Source: G963667425 sp963667425 [NCBI: bacterium]
Lineage (GTDB): Bacteria; UBP6; UBA1177
Reading direction: 5' to 3'
Length of the DNA stretch: 64,000 nt
Assembly: GCA_963667425.1 (NCBI GenBank)
Contig: OY763407.1
Coordinates: 124,001-188,000 of the forward strand
Part shown: one piece after another, positions 24,865 to 33,439 of the stretch
How positions within the stretch are numbered: position 1 is the first letter of the stretch
How the letters are laid out: every line of letters begins with the position of its first letter
Program-made: the position numbers and the translations under genes
The notes under the pieces: generated by a model
The model's database searches: none
Told to the model about the DNA's origin: nothing
What the model saw: only the letters and a program-made list of their open reading frames with translations

Positions 24865-27800
24865 AAGAGATTAAACTGGAAGGTAAAAATCTTATTGAAG
24901 CAAGTGCAGGAACAGGTAAAACATTTTCCATTGCACTCCTTTTCGTCAGAATGATACTTGAAGGACATCCGGCATCTGAAATAGTTGTTGTAACATTTAC
25001 AAAAGCAGCGACAGAAGAGCTTAAAAGCAGAATAACCTCCTTTTTGAAAGATGCACATGCAATTCTTACCGGAAAATCTTCAGAAAAAGGGATATTAAGT
25101 GAAATAGTTTTAACAGGTAACAGAAAAAACAACCTTAAAAAAATCAAAAAAGCACTTCTTCAGGCAGATGAAATTCCGATATTTACAATTCATGGATTTT
25201 GCCACAAACTTGTTGTAGAAAATTCATTTGAATGTTCAATCCCTTTTGATATTAATTTTGAAGGAGAAGAAGAAAATTTCATTGAACAGGCTTTTGCTAC
25301 ATTCTGGAGAGAAACGTTCTATAACAGGAAAGCAACTGAATTCTTATCAAAAGCTGACATTTCAGAACTTTATGATAAAACATTTTCAGTTGTAAGAAAT
25401 TATCCTTATGGTGCTCCTGATGTAATTGTCAGAAACAACATTGAAAATAATAATTTAAGCTGGGAAAAAGAGCAGATAAATCTTTTTGAAAGCTCAAATG
25501 AACCTTATGACCCTTCTGAGGATTTCAAAATAATCACATATAGAGCAATTTCTGAAATGCCGTCAAGAATTGCAGAAATAAAAAGAAAAAACAACACTCT
25601 TACATACAATGATCTTATTCTTACAGTCTATAACACGCTAAAAACATCAAAAGGAAAAGAGCTTATAAAATCAGTACGAGAAAAATACTCGGCGCTTATG
25701 GTTGATGAATTTCAGGATACGGATGAAACTCAGCTTTTTATTTTTTCATCACTTTTTGCAGACAAAAAATTTCCGATATTTTATATAGGCGATCCGAAAC
25801 AGGCAGTCTATTCTTTCAGAAATGCAGACATTTTTGCATATATAAAAGCGGCTCACGATTCATCAATTCCTGAAGATAAAAAATTTACAATGAATGTAAA
25901 TTACCGTTCATCGCAAAATGTGCTAAATGGGATAGAGACTATATTTACAGAAACTCCAAACCCTTTTATTTACAGTGAAATCAACTTCATTAAAGTTAAA
26001 AGCGGAGTTAAAGATCTAAACATAATAGAAAAAAATGGAAATCATGAACAAGGATTGGAATTAAGATATTTCAAACGTGAAAACATTCCTGATAAATACT
26101 TTTCAAAACTAAGAACATGGACAAAATATGGGGCATTTTTAAATAAAAGCTCTTTTCAGGAACTTGTAAAAAAAGATATTGTAAATGAAATAATAAGGCT
26201 GATAAACCCTGAAAACGGATTTGCTATTGATGGTAAACCCATTGTGACATCTAATATTTCAATCTTAGTGCGAAATGGATACACTGGATCTGATTACCTT
26301 GAAGCACTCAGATCAAAAAATATTCCGGCTGTTCTCTACAGTGAAAAATCTGTACTTGAAACCGAAGCTGCTGAAGATATAACATTTTTCATAAAAGCAG
26401 TAATAGAGGCAAAGCCCGCAGCGGTAAAAAGGTTTCTCATCACTCCTTTAGGCGGAATGGATGAAGCTTCAATTATGGCAATGGAAATAGAAAATTCAAA
26501 ACTTGAAAGTGAACTTATAGATTTTCAGAGGTATAGAGAAATCTGGCTTAAAAGCGGTTTTATGAAAATGTTTTTTATTTTCATGAGAGAAAAAGGAATC
26601 AAAAAAAGATTCCTGCAAAAAGAAAACGGTGAAAGAGCGCTCACAGATTACATACATATAGCTGAAATACTTCATAAAAAAGAGAGTGAAGAAAATAAAG
26701 GGATAGAAGAAATGCTCTCTTTTATTATTCAGAAAGGTGAAACAGTTTCCCGTGAAGAAAAACAGTTAAGACTTGAAACTGAAGAATCAGGCGTAAAAAT
26801 AATAACTATGCACAAAAGCAAAGGGCTTGAATTTGAAATAGTTTTTGCACCAGATCTTGCAATACCGCAAAGAGCGACAGTAGCAGAAAACAGCCCGATA
26901 ACATATCATAAAGATAGAAAAACATACTTTACACCATTTGCCGACAAAGAGAGCATTGCTTTAAAAGATGAAGAACTCACAGCAGAAGAGATAAGGCTTG
27001 CATATGTTGCAATGACAAGAGCATCTGTAAAGCTCTATCTTCATTTTGGAATAATTGCTAATGGACAAACATCTCCACTGTTTAGAATCCTTTTTGGTAA
27101 CAATGACATAGAAACGATACAGACACTTGATGAACATAAGCTCTCACTTAAGTTTGATATACTTGCAGAAAAATCTGACTCGGTAAAAACTTCTGTAATA
27201 GATCCGTCTGAAAATCTTGATGCTATATCAAAAAATGAACAACTTAACGAACAGGAATCAAAAACTGCGCTTATTTTTAATGGTAAAATAGAAAAAGAGG
27301 TTTCAATCACAAGCTTTTCAGCTCTTTCAAAAAATATTTCAACAACATGGCATGACCAGCCTGGAAATGATCAGTTTATTGAAGATGAGCAGAAAGATGA
27401 TGAAGAAAAAACAGCAGAACCACCATCAGGAATATTTCTTTTTCCCAAAGGTCCTAAACCTGGAACAGCACTTCACGAAATATTTGAAAATATTGAGTTT
27501 GGTGAAAAAGAGATAACAGATATTGTTGAAAATACTTTAAAAAAATATTCACTTCTCGACACAGAAAAAGAAGAGCGTATAAAAGCAGTTGTTGAAACTG
27601 TTAAGACCATTCTTGAAAAGCAACTTACAGATGAAAACATAGTACTTTCAGAACTCTCTGGAAACGAAATATCAAAAGAGCTTGAATTTTATTTTAAAAC
27701 AGAAAACAGAAATCCTAATGATATTTCAGAAATAATAAACAGAAACGGAATTCCATGCGAAGTCAATGGAAGAGAACTAAAAGGATTTATGCATGGATTC

Positions 27801-28121
27801 ATTGATCTTGTATTTACAAAAAATGGCAAATACTACATAGTTGACTGGAAATCAAACTATCTTGGTGAAAATGAAACCTTCTACACAAGATCAAAAATTG
27901 AAGAAAACATGGCTGTTCACAACTACCATTTGCAGTATCTCATATATACACTTGCGCTTAACAGATACTTAGCTAAAGAAATAGAAAATTACAGCTATGA
28001 TACTAATTTTGGAGGAGTTCTATACATTTTCATAAGAGGAGTCAACACAAAAAACGATAATGGAATCTTCTTCACAAAACCAAAAAAAGAGCTCATTGAA
28101 GAGCTGGACGAGATTGTTTAG
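24846..28121 (+). CDS. recB: RecBCD enzyme subunit RecB (helicase-nuclease)
   Basis: 1091 residues. Superfamily 1A helicase motifs are present: Walker A EASAGTGKTFS (about 18-28), VVTFTKAATEEL (motif Ia), LMVDEFQDTD (motif II), FYIGDPKQAVYSFR (III), MNVNYRSSQNVL (IV), IITMHKSKGLEF (V) and AYVAMTRA (VI). The C-terminal nuclease has GFIDLVF...YYIVDWKSN, the D-D-K catalytic set. It is slightly shorter than E. coli RecB (1180). It is coupled to recC by overlap. No recD follows; the next gene is a MarR regulator. Confidence 0.95.
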   Translation: METFSVKEIKLEGKNLIEASAGTGKTFSIALLFVRMILEGHPASEIVVVTFTKAATEELKSRITSFLKDAHAILTGKSSEKGILSEIVLTGNRKNNLKKIKKALLQADEIPIFTIHGFCHKLVVENSFECSIPFDINFEGEEENFIEQAFATFWRETFYNRKATEFLSKADISELYDKTFSVVRNYPYGAPDVIVRNNIENNNLSWEKEQINLFESSNEPYDPSEDFKIITYRAISEMPSRIAEIKRKNNTLTYNDLILTVYNTLKTSKGKELIKSVREKYSALMVDEFQDTDETQLFIFSSLFADKKFPIFYIGDPKQAVYSFRNADIFAYIKAAHDSSIPEDKKFTMNVNYRSSQNVLNGIETIFTETPNPFIYSEINFIKVKSGVKDLNIIEKNGNHEQGLELRYFKRENIPDKYFSKLRTWTKYGAFLNKSSFQELVKKDIVNEIIRLINPENGFAIDGKPIVTSNISILVRNGYTGSDYLEALRSKNIPAVLYSEKSVLETEAAEDITFFIKAVIEAKPAAVKRFLITPLGGMDEASIMAMEIENSKLESELIDFQRYREIWLKSGFMKMFFIFMREKGIKKRFLQKENGERALTDYIHIAEILHKKESEENKGIEEMLSFIIQKGETVSREEKQLRLETEESGVKIITMHKSKGLEFEIVFAPDLAIPQRATVAENSPITYHKDRKTYFTPFADKESIALKDEELTAEEIRLAYVAMTRASVKLYLHFGIIANGQTSPLFRILFGNNDIETIQTLDEHKLSLKFDILAEKSDSVKTSVIDPSENLDAISKNEQLNEQESKTALIFNGKIEKEVSITSFSALSKNISTTWHDQPGNDQFIEDEQKDDEEKTAEPPSGIFLFPKGPKPGTALHEIFENIEFGEKEITDIVENTLKKYSLLDTEKEERIKAVVETVKTILEKQLTDENIVLSELSGNEISKELEFYFKTENRNPNDISEIINRNGIPCEVNGRELKGFMHGFIDLVFTKNGKYYIVDWKSNYLGENETFYTRSKIEENMAVHNYHLQYLIYTLALNRYLAKEIENYSYDTNFGGVLYIFIRGVNTKNDNGIFFTKPKKELIEELDEIV

Positions 28122-28205
28122 GAAATAAAAGATACTTTTAAATATATTCATTAAAATAAATTTTGACTATAAATTAGATTTTATTTCTACAAACTAAAAA
28201 AACGC

Positions 28206-28234
28206 TTGACAAAAGTGTTAGGTTTACATACACT
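28206..28234 (+). promoter_or_regulatory. marR promoter with overlapping palindromic operator
   Basis: TTGACA (28206-28211), 17-nt spacer, TACACT (28229-28234). An inverted repeat AGTGT-N11-ACACT (28214-28234) fills the spacer and covers the -10. The ATG of marR is at 28242, about where transcription should start. A matching 19-bp site lies at 28772. Confidence 0.62.
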
Positions 28235-28241
28235 CTTTTTT

Positions 28242-28718
28242 ATGAAAAAGTATGAGACTTTTAAAAAATTCAAAAATGTTGCTCGTTTGTGGCTGGAGGT
28301 TGAGCGTAAGCCACACGATTTTGGTGATGGCAATATAGTTTATCATTCTGAAGTTTTTCTGCTTTTCAATCTCAACGAAACTAACGGATTAAGTGTTACA
28401 GAACTTGCCGGAATAATGAACATGACAAAAGGAACTGTTTCTGAACTATTAAAAAAACTTGATAAAAAAGGTCTGATCATAAAAAAGACTGCTCCTGAGA
28501 ATGCATCTAAAATGATTGTTACTATATCAGAAAAAGGAAAAGATATTTTACAAAGGCATGATGCAATACATGACAGCCTTGAGTTAAATTTCAGAAAATA
28601 TTATGATTCTATTCCTGACGATAAGATTGAATTTTTAAATGATTTTTTCACCAACTTTGAATTCTTTCTCAAAGAGATAAATAAGAGTTCTTCAGGAAAA
28701 ATAATAAAAGAAAAATAA
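28242..28718 (+). CDS. MarR-family transcriptional regulator
   Basis: 158 residues from the ATG at 28242. The winged helix is clear: LSVTELAGIMNMTKGTVSELLKKLDKKGLIIKK, then the wing (SKMIVTISEKGKDIL). MarR proteins bind palindromes as dimers and release them on binding a phenolic or CoA-type ligand. A TTG at 28206 would lengthen the frame but is the first triplet of the -35 hexamer. The ATG is only 7 nt after the -10, with no SD, so the mRNA is probably leaderless. Paired operators suggest it represses itself and the following activase gene. Confidence 0.87.
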   Translation: MKKYETFKKFKNVARLWLEVERKPHDFGDGNIVYHSEVFLLFNLNETNGLSVTELAGIMNMTKGTVSELLKKLDKKGLIIKKTAPENASKMIVTISEKGKDILQRHDAIHDSLELNFRKYYDSIPDDKIEFLNDFFTNFEFFLKEINKSSSGKIIKEK

Positions 28719-28771
28719 AACATGAACACTTTTCAACTAACCTATTCTCTGTTTACTTTGTTTTGCGTAAA

Positions 28772-28810
28772 GTGTTCGGCATCCAAACACAATAATTTAT
28801 CCATTATAAT
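28772..28810 (+). promoter_or_regulatory. MarR-type operator and promoter of the activase gene
   Basis: GTGTT-N9-AACAC (28772-28790) is identical at 14 of 19 positions to the site in the marR promoter (28215-28233). It overlaps the expected -35 region of a perfect -10 TATAAT (28805-28810), so a bound repressor would block RNA polymerase. Confidence 0.55.
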
Positions 28811-28832
28811 AACATATATTTAGGAGTAATTT

Positions 28833-31800
28833 ATGTACAGTCTCGGAATTGATATCGGTTATTCATCGATAAAAACGGTTTTAATCAGTAATGAGAAGAA
28901 AATATTATTTTCTTCGTATGTGCTTCATAAAGGTGATATAAAACATCATCTTTCATCTATTTTTGACAAGCTGAAACACGAATTTGGAGAGAATAACATT
29001 GTTTTCGGAATGGCAACAGGGAGTGGAAGCAGATTTCTTACCAGAGATAATAGGATTGACTCTTTAAATGAGATTACTGCAACTATTGAAGGTGTGTTGG
29101 CTCAGGGTTTTACTGTTGGTTCTATTATTGATATTGGTGGTCAGAATGGCCGATTTATGACTAATTTCAAAAAAGATGATAAATCAGGAACAGAAGTTTC
29201 AATAAATTCAGATTGTTCATCTGGTACAGGTTCTTTCCTTGAAGAACAGATGTCTCGTTTAGGTTTAAGTATTGAAGATTACTCATCCTATGTAGAAAAA
29301 TCATCTAATATCCCAAGAATTGCAGGTCGTTGCAGTGTTTTTGCCAAAACAGATATTACACATCATCAACAGGAAGGTGTTTCAACTGAAGATATTTTGC
29401 TTGGTCTTGCTTACGCTGTTGTAAGAAACTATAAGGGAAGCGTTGTTAAAAATCTCTCTTTAAATAAACCTGTTTTCTTTGCAGGTGGTGTTTCTAAGAA
29501 TGCAGGAATTATAAAAGCATTAAAAGATGTCATGAAGTTTGATTCTAAAGATCTTATAGTTATTGAGGATTCTATTTATATGACAGCTCTGGGAGCTGCC
29601 TGCACTGCTTTAGATAAGGACAAAAAGATAAATATAAATCTTCTGCTGTCAGAAATAGAAAACAATGATATTTCAATTTTACAAAATGATGACTCACCTT
29701 TACGTCCGCTAATTTTATCTGTCGTGAATGATAATATCCCAAACTTACATAATCTGGAAAAAAGCTATCAATTCAACTCTGAAGAACCTCTGTTTCTTGG
29801 GGTGGATATAGGTTCAACAAGCACAAATCTTGTCCTGATGAATCAAAAGGGAACAATAGTCTCTTATAAATATATAAAAACTCTCGGGCAGCCTATGACA
29901 GCAATTAAAAAGGCAATGAAAGAGCTCTCTTTTGAAATTAACTCTGAAATCAATATAGCAGGTGTCGGGATAACCGGATCAGGAAGATATATGATTGGAA
30001 AATATATTGGAGCAGACGTTATTAAAGATGAAATAACAGCTCAGGCAACGGCCACTCTATTTATTGATAAAGATGTTGATACAATATTTGAAATAGGAGG
30101 TCAGGATTCCAAATATATAAAACTTGAACAGGGAGCTGTTACAGATTTTCAGATGAATAAAATTTGTGCGGCAGGAACAGGCTCGTTTATTGAAGAACAG
30201 TCAAAAAAATTCAATATCCCGATATCTGATTTTGGAGATATTGCACTTAAAGGAAATGCTCCGTCAAATCTTGGAGAAAGATGCACTGTTTTTATAGAAA
30301 CAAATATTTCTGCTGCTATTGGCGCAGGTGTAGAAATAAAAAATATTGCTGCCGGACTCTGCTATTCTATTGCCAAAAATTATCTGTATAGAGTTGTAGG
30401 ACAGAAACCAATTGGCAAAAAAATCTTTTTTCAGGGAGGATTGGGATTTAATAAAGGGGTGTTAAGTGCTTTTAGACTCTTAACTGGAAAAGAGATCGTT
30501 CTTCCTCCTTTTTTTAGTGTAACGGGTGCATATGGCGCAGCTTTGATTGCAAAAGATGAGGTAAAAACGAAAAGCCAGTTTAAAGGATTTAATTACCAAT
30601 ATGAATCCGATTTCATAGAAAATTATAAAAACAGTTTAAATTCTAAAGCTTCTGATTTTGACAAACAAACTCATGAACTCATCTTTAAAAATTATACTCC
30701 TCAACTTGATGAAAATAAAAAAACAATTGGCATTCCAAGAACACTCTTCACGTATGGTATGTTTTCCATGTTTTATGCTCTATTTCATGAACTTGGTTTT
30801 AATGTAATACTTTCAGATGCTACAAATGAAAAGACAATTGAACTTGGTCAGCAGTATGCCCTTGACGAAACCTGCTTTCCAATAAAACTGATAACCGGTC
30901 ATGTTGCTGAACTGGTAAAGAAGAAGGTTGATTACATCTTTTTTCCTGATCTTTATTCTGTGGATCATCCTGGTTCATTAAGCAGGAAAAATTATGGTTG
31001 TCCTTATATGCAGATGGCTTTTAAAATTATGCATCAGGCAATGAAGCTTGACCAGACAAAAATAGAAATTTTATCTCCAACTATAGCTTTTAGTCAGGGA
31101 AAAGAATTTATGGCAAGCAGTTTTTTTAAACTTGGAAAAAAACTTCAGAAAAGTGAATCTGAAATCATGAAAGCTATGCAGGCCAGTATGAAAGCTTATG
31201 CACAATTTGAAAAAGATATGGAAAATTATAGCAGGAAAGAGCAGGCAAAAATAAAAAAAGGAGAAAAAGTATTTGTTCTTATATCAAAAATATATGGTAT
31301 TGCAGATCCTATGCTTAATATGGGCATTCCTGATAAACTTAAAGAGCTGGGTTATAAAGTTCTGCCTTTTTATGCAATGCCTGAAAATAATCTCTCAAAA
31401 CAATATCCTAACATGTACTGGCCTTTTGGACAGCATATTATTGAACCTGCGGATCTTATAAAAAGCGATCCTGATCTATTTGCAATTTTACTGACTCACC
31501 ACGGTTGTGGCCCTGATTCTATAACTTCTCATTTTGTAAAGGATATAATGGATAAAAAACAATATCTGCATATTGAAGTTGATGAACACTCTTCCAGCGT
31601 AGGAATAATAACAAGAATTGAAGCATTTATAAACAGTATAAACGCAGGCAGTCATGTTAAAACATTAGAAAATGAAACTGGCGAGGTTAATGTAGTTTGT
31701 GAAACTGATAGAGAGGAAGTAATCTATATACCAAACCTATTTCCTTATTCTCAAATTATAAAAGAACTTTTTAAACAGAAGAAGTATAAAATAGAAATTC

Positions 31801-32792
31801 TTGATAAAACAGACAGAAATTCTATTGATCTTGGAAGAGAGTTTACAATAACACAGGAATATCTCTCTTTAATTGCATTAATAGGTGATGTTTTCACTTC
31901 TTTAAAGAAAAAAGCTGCCAATGAAAATATCAAAATTGTCATTCCTCAAAACGAAGGTGCAGAAACCGATGGTCTGTATGGAGAAATTATTAAATTAAAG
32001 CTTAAAGAAAAAGAATATCAAAACATCTCCGTGATTTCGCCATTTATTGAAGATTTTATAGAAAAAGATGAAAACTATTTTAATAGTTTTATGTTAGCTT
32101 TGATATCAGGTGATTTAATTCTTGCATCACCAAAAGAAAACCAGATAAAACATCTTAACGAAATCATACTAGAAATAACAAAAGACACTTTCAACTTTGA
32201 TTATTTAAAGAAAAAAGCCGGTGAAATATATAATGAAATAGCAATTAAAGAATACAAAAAAAGTGTTATGGCTGTTGGAGAAATATATATTGTATATAAC
32301 GATTTTTTAAATAACAATACATTTTCCATGCTTGAAAAAGAGAGCATAAGAACTTTGCATCAGCCTTTAAGTGAACTGCTCTGGTTTTTCTGGAAAGATT
32401 ACCAGAATCTCAATAGTTTAGAAGTTAAAGAAGCTTCTGTTACAAATATTAACCAACTTGAAAACGAGATAAATGAAATATCAGAGATACTCTCAATCTT
32501 TTCTCCTTTTGAAAAGAATCTGAATCTCCTAATAAAGAATGCTGATAAGGTCGCCAAATATTATTCAGGCGGTTTTGGTCGCTACAGAATAGCAAAAGTA
32601 TTAAGTCATTCACTTAAAACAGATGGTTTTATAACAGTTTCATCGCTTTATGAAAACAGTGGAGTTACAATGGATATTATTCGAAAAGGGTTGAATTTTG
32701 AAGGAAGCAAACCTGTTTTAAACTTAAGGTTTGACGGTAATCAAAATGAAAACAACAATATCAAAACAGACTCTTTTATTTGTTACTTGTAA
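28833..32792 (+). CDS. Large 2-hydroxyacyl-CoA dehydratase activase (BadF/HgdC-type, two ATPase domains)
   Basis: 1319 residues. There are two ASKHA ATPase domains in tandem (about 1-260 and 318-580), each with a DIG(Y/S)S phosphate-1 motif. Their Fe-S cysteines are Cys128 (DCSSGTGSF) and Cys167 (GRCSVF) in the first domain, and Cys445 (ICAAGTGSF) and Cys484 (ERCTVF) in the second. A DUF2229-type domain (about 640-870, GIPRTLFTYGMFSMFYALFH) and an HgdB-like C-terminal part follow. In the glutamyl/benzoyl-CoA systems the activase uses ATP and a [4Fe-4S] cluster at a dimer interface for low-potential electron transfer. This long single-chain form is common in anaerobes but its substrate is unknown. 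TTTAGGAG precedes the ATG. Confidence 0.88.
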   Translation: MYSLGIDIGYSSIKTVLISNEKKILFSSYVLHKGDIKHHLSSIFDKLKHEFGENNIVFGMATGSGSRFLTRDNRIDSLNEITATIEGVLAQGFTVGSIIDIGGQNGRFMTNFKKDDKSGTEVSINSDCSSGTGSFLEEQMSRLGLSIEDYSSYVEKSSNIPRIAGRCSVFAKTDITHHQQEGVSTEDILLGLAYAVVRNYKGSVVKNLSLNKPVFFAGGVSKNAGIIKALKDVMKFDSKDLIVIEDSIYMTALGAACTALDKDKKININLLLSEIENNDISILQNDDSPLRPLILSVVNDNIPNLHNLEKSYQFNSEEPLFLGVDIGSTSTNLVLMNQKGTIVSYKYIKTLGQPMTAIKKAMKELSFEINSEINIAGVGITGSGRYMIGKYIGADVIKDEITAQATATLFIDKDVDTIFEIGGQDSKYIKLEQGAVTDFQMNKICAAGTGSFIEEQSKKFNIPISDFGDIALKGNAPSNLGERCTVFIETNISAAIGAGVEIKNIAAGLCYSIAKNYLYRVVGQKPIGKKIFFQGGLGFNKGVLSAFRLLTGKEIVLPPFFSVTGAYGAALIAKDEVKTKSQFKGFNYQYESDFIENYKNSLNSKASDFDKQTHELIFKNYTPQLDENKKTIGIPRTLFTYGMFSMFYALFHELGFNVILSDATNEKTIELGQQYALDETCFPIKLITGHVAELVKKKVDYIFFPDLYSVDHPGSLSRKNYGCPYMQMAFKIMHQAMKLDQTKIEILSPTIAFSQGKEFMASSFFKLGKKLQKSESEIMKAMQASMKAYAQFEKDMENYSRKEQAKIKKGEKVFVLISKIYGIADPMLNMGIPDKLKELGYKVLPFYAMPENNLSKQYPNMYWPFGQHIIEPADLIKSDPDLFAILLTHHGCGPDSITSHFVKDIMDKKQYLHIEVDEHSSSVGIITRIEAFINSINAGSHVKTLENETGEVNVVCETDREEVIYIPNLFPYSQIIKELFKQKKYKIEILDKTDRNSIDLGREFTITQEYLSLIALIGDVFTSLKKKAANENIKIVIPQNEGAETDGLYGEIIKLKLKEKEYQNISVISPFIEDFIEKDENYFNSFMLALISGDLILASPKENQIKHLNEIILEITKDTFNFDYLKKKAGEIYNEIAIKEYKKSVMAVGEIYIVYNDFLNNNTFSMLEKESIRTLHQPLSELLWFFWKDYQNLNSLEVKEASVTNINQLENEINEISEILSIFSPFEKNLNLLIKNADKVAKYYSGGFGRYRIAKVLSHSLKTDGFITVSSLYENSGVTMDIIRKGLNFEGSKPVLNLRFDGNQNENNNIKTDSFICYL

Positions 32793-32809
32793 TTTATGGA
32801 GACAAAAAG

Positions 32810-33406
32810 ATGGAAAACCAGATATATCTGAAAAACAGTTGTAAGAATCACAAACACAATGGACCAAGCAGCTTTAGAATGAATAATGAAAAAACGGTTT
32901 TTGAAAAGCTTGATCTTAAAGAAGGAGAAAATTTTCTGGATCTTGGATGCGGTTGTGGTGATTACTCTTTTTATGCATCAGAAATAGTTAAAGAAAAAGG
33001 AAAAATTTTTGCATTTGACAGTAATATAAAAACTATAGCCAACCTAAATAATGAAATAAAAGAAAGGAAAACAACAAATATCTTAGCAGAAGTTTGCGAT
33101 ATTAGAAAAGCAATTCCTCTTGAGAGTAAATCCATTGATGTTTGCCTCATATCAACTGTTCTTCACATTTTTCCAGAATTAACAAATGAAAAAGTCTTAT
33201 TCCTTGAACTAGTTAGAATATTAAAGGCAGACGGAAAACTTCATATAATAGAGTGCGGCTTTAGCAATTTTTCCTTTGGACCGCCAAGAGAAATGAGAGT
33301 TTCTCCCCAAGATATTGAAATGATTCTGGAAAAATATGGATTTATAAAAAGTACTTTTATAGATCTTGGATTTAATTATATGATATCGTTTTCTTTAAAA
33401 GACTAG
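32810..33406 (+). CDS. Class I SAM-dependent methyltransferase
   Basis: 198 residues from the ATG at 32810 (GGAGAC upstream); a longer frame begins inside the previous gene. Motif I is FLDLGCGCGDYSFYA (about 44-58), followed by an acidic strand-2 end (IFAFDSN), a motif III-like DVCLISTVLH and LKADGKLHIIE. This is the UbiE/Methyltransf_11 pattern. The substrate cannot be told. It starts 17 nt after the activase stop, so the two are probably cotranscribed under MarR control. Confidence 0.85.
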   Translation: MENQIYLKNSCKNHKHNGPSSFRMNNEKTVFEKLDLKEGENFLDLGCGCGDYSFYASEIVKEKGKIFAFDSNIKTIANLNNEIKERKTTNILAEVCDIRKAIPLESKSIDVCLISTVLHIFPELTNEKVLFLELVRILKADGKLHIIECGFSNFSFGPPREMRVSPQDIEMILEKYGFIKSTFIDLGFNYMISFSLKD

Positions 33407-33439
33407 GTAAGCGAGTTATGTTAAAGAAAAAGAATTGAT

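Noticed and set aside
28206-28241. Upstream TTG start for the MarR gene
   Set aside because: The TTG is the first half of the TTGACA -35 hexamer, and the N-terminal extension does not resemble MarR proteins.
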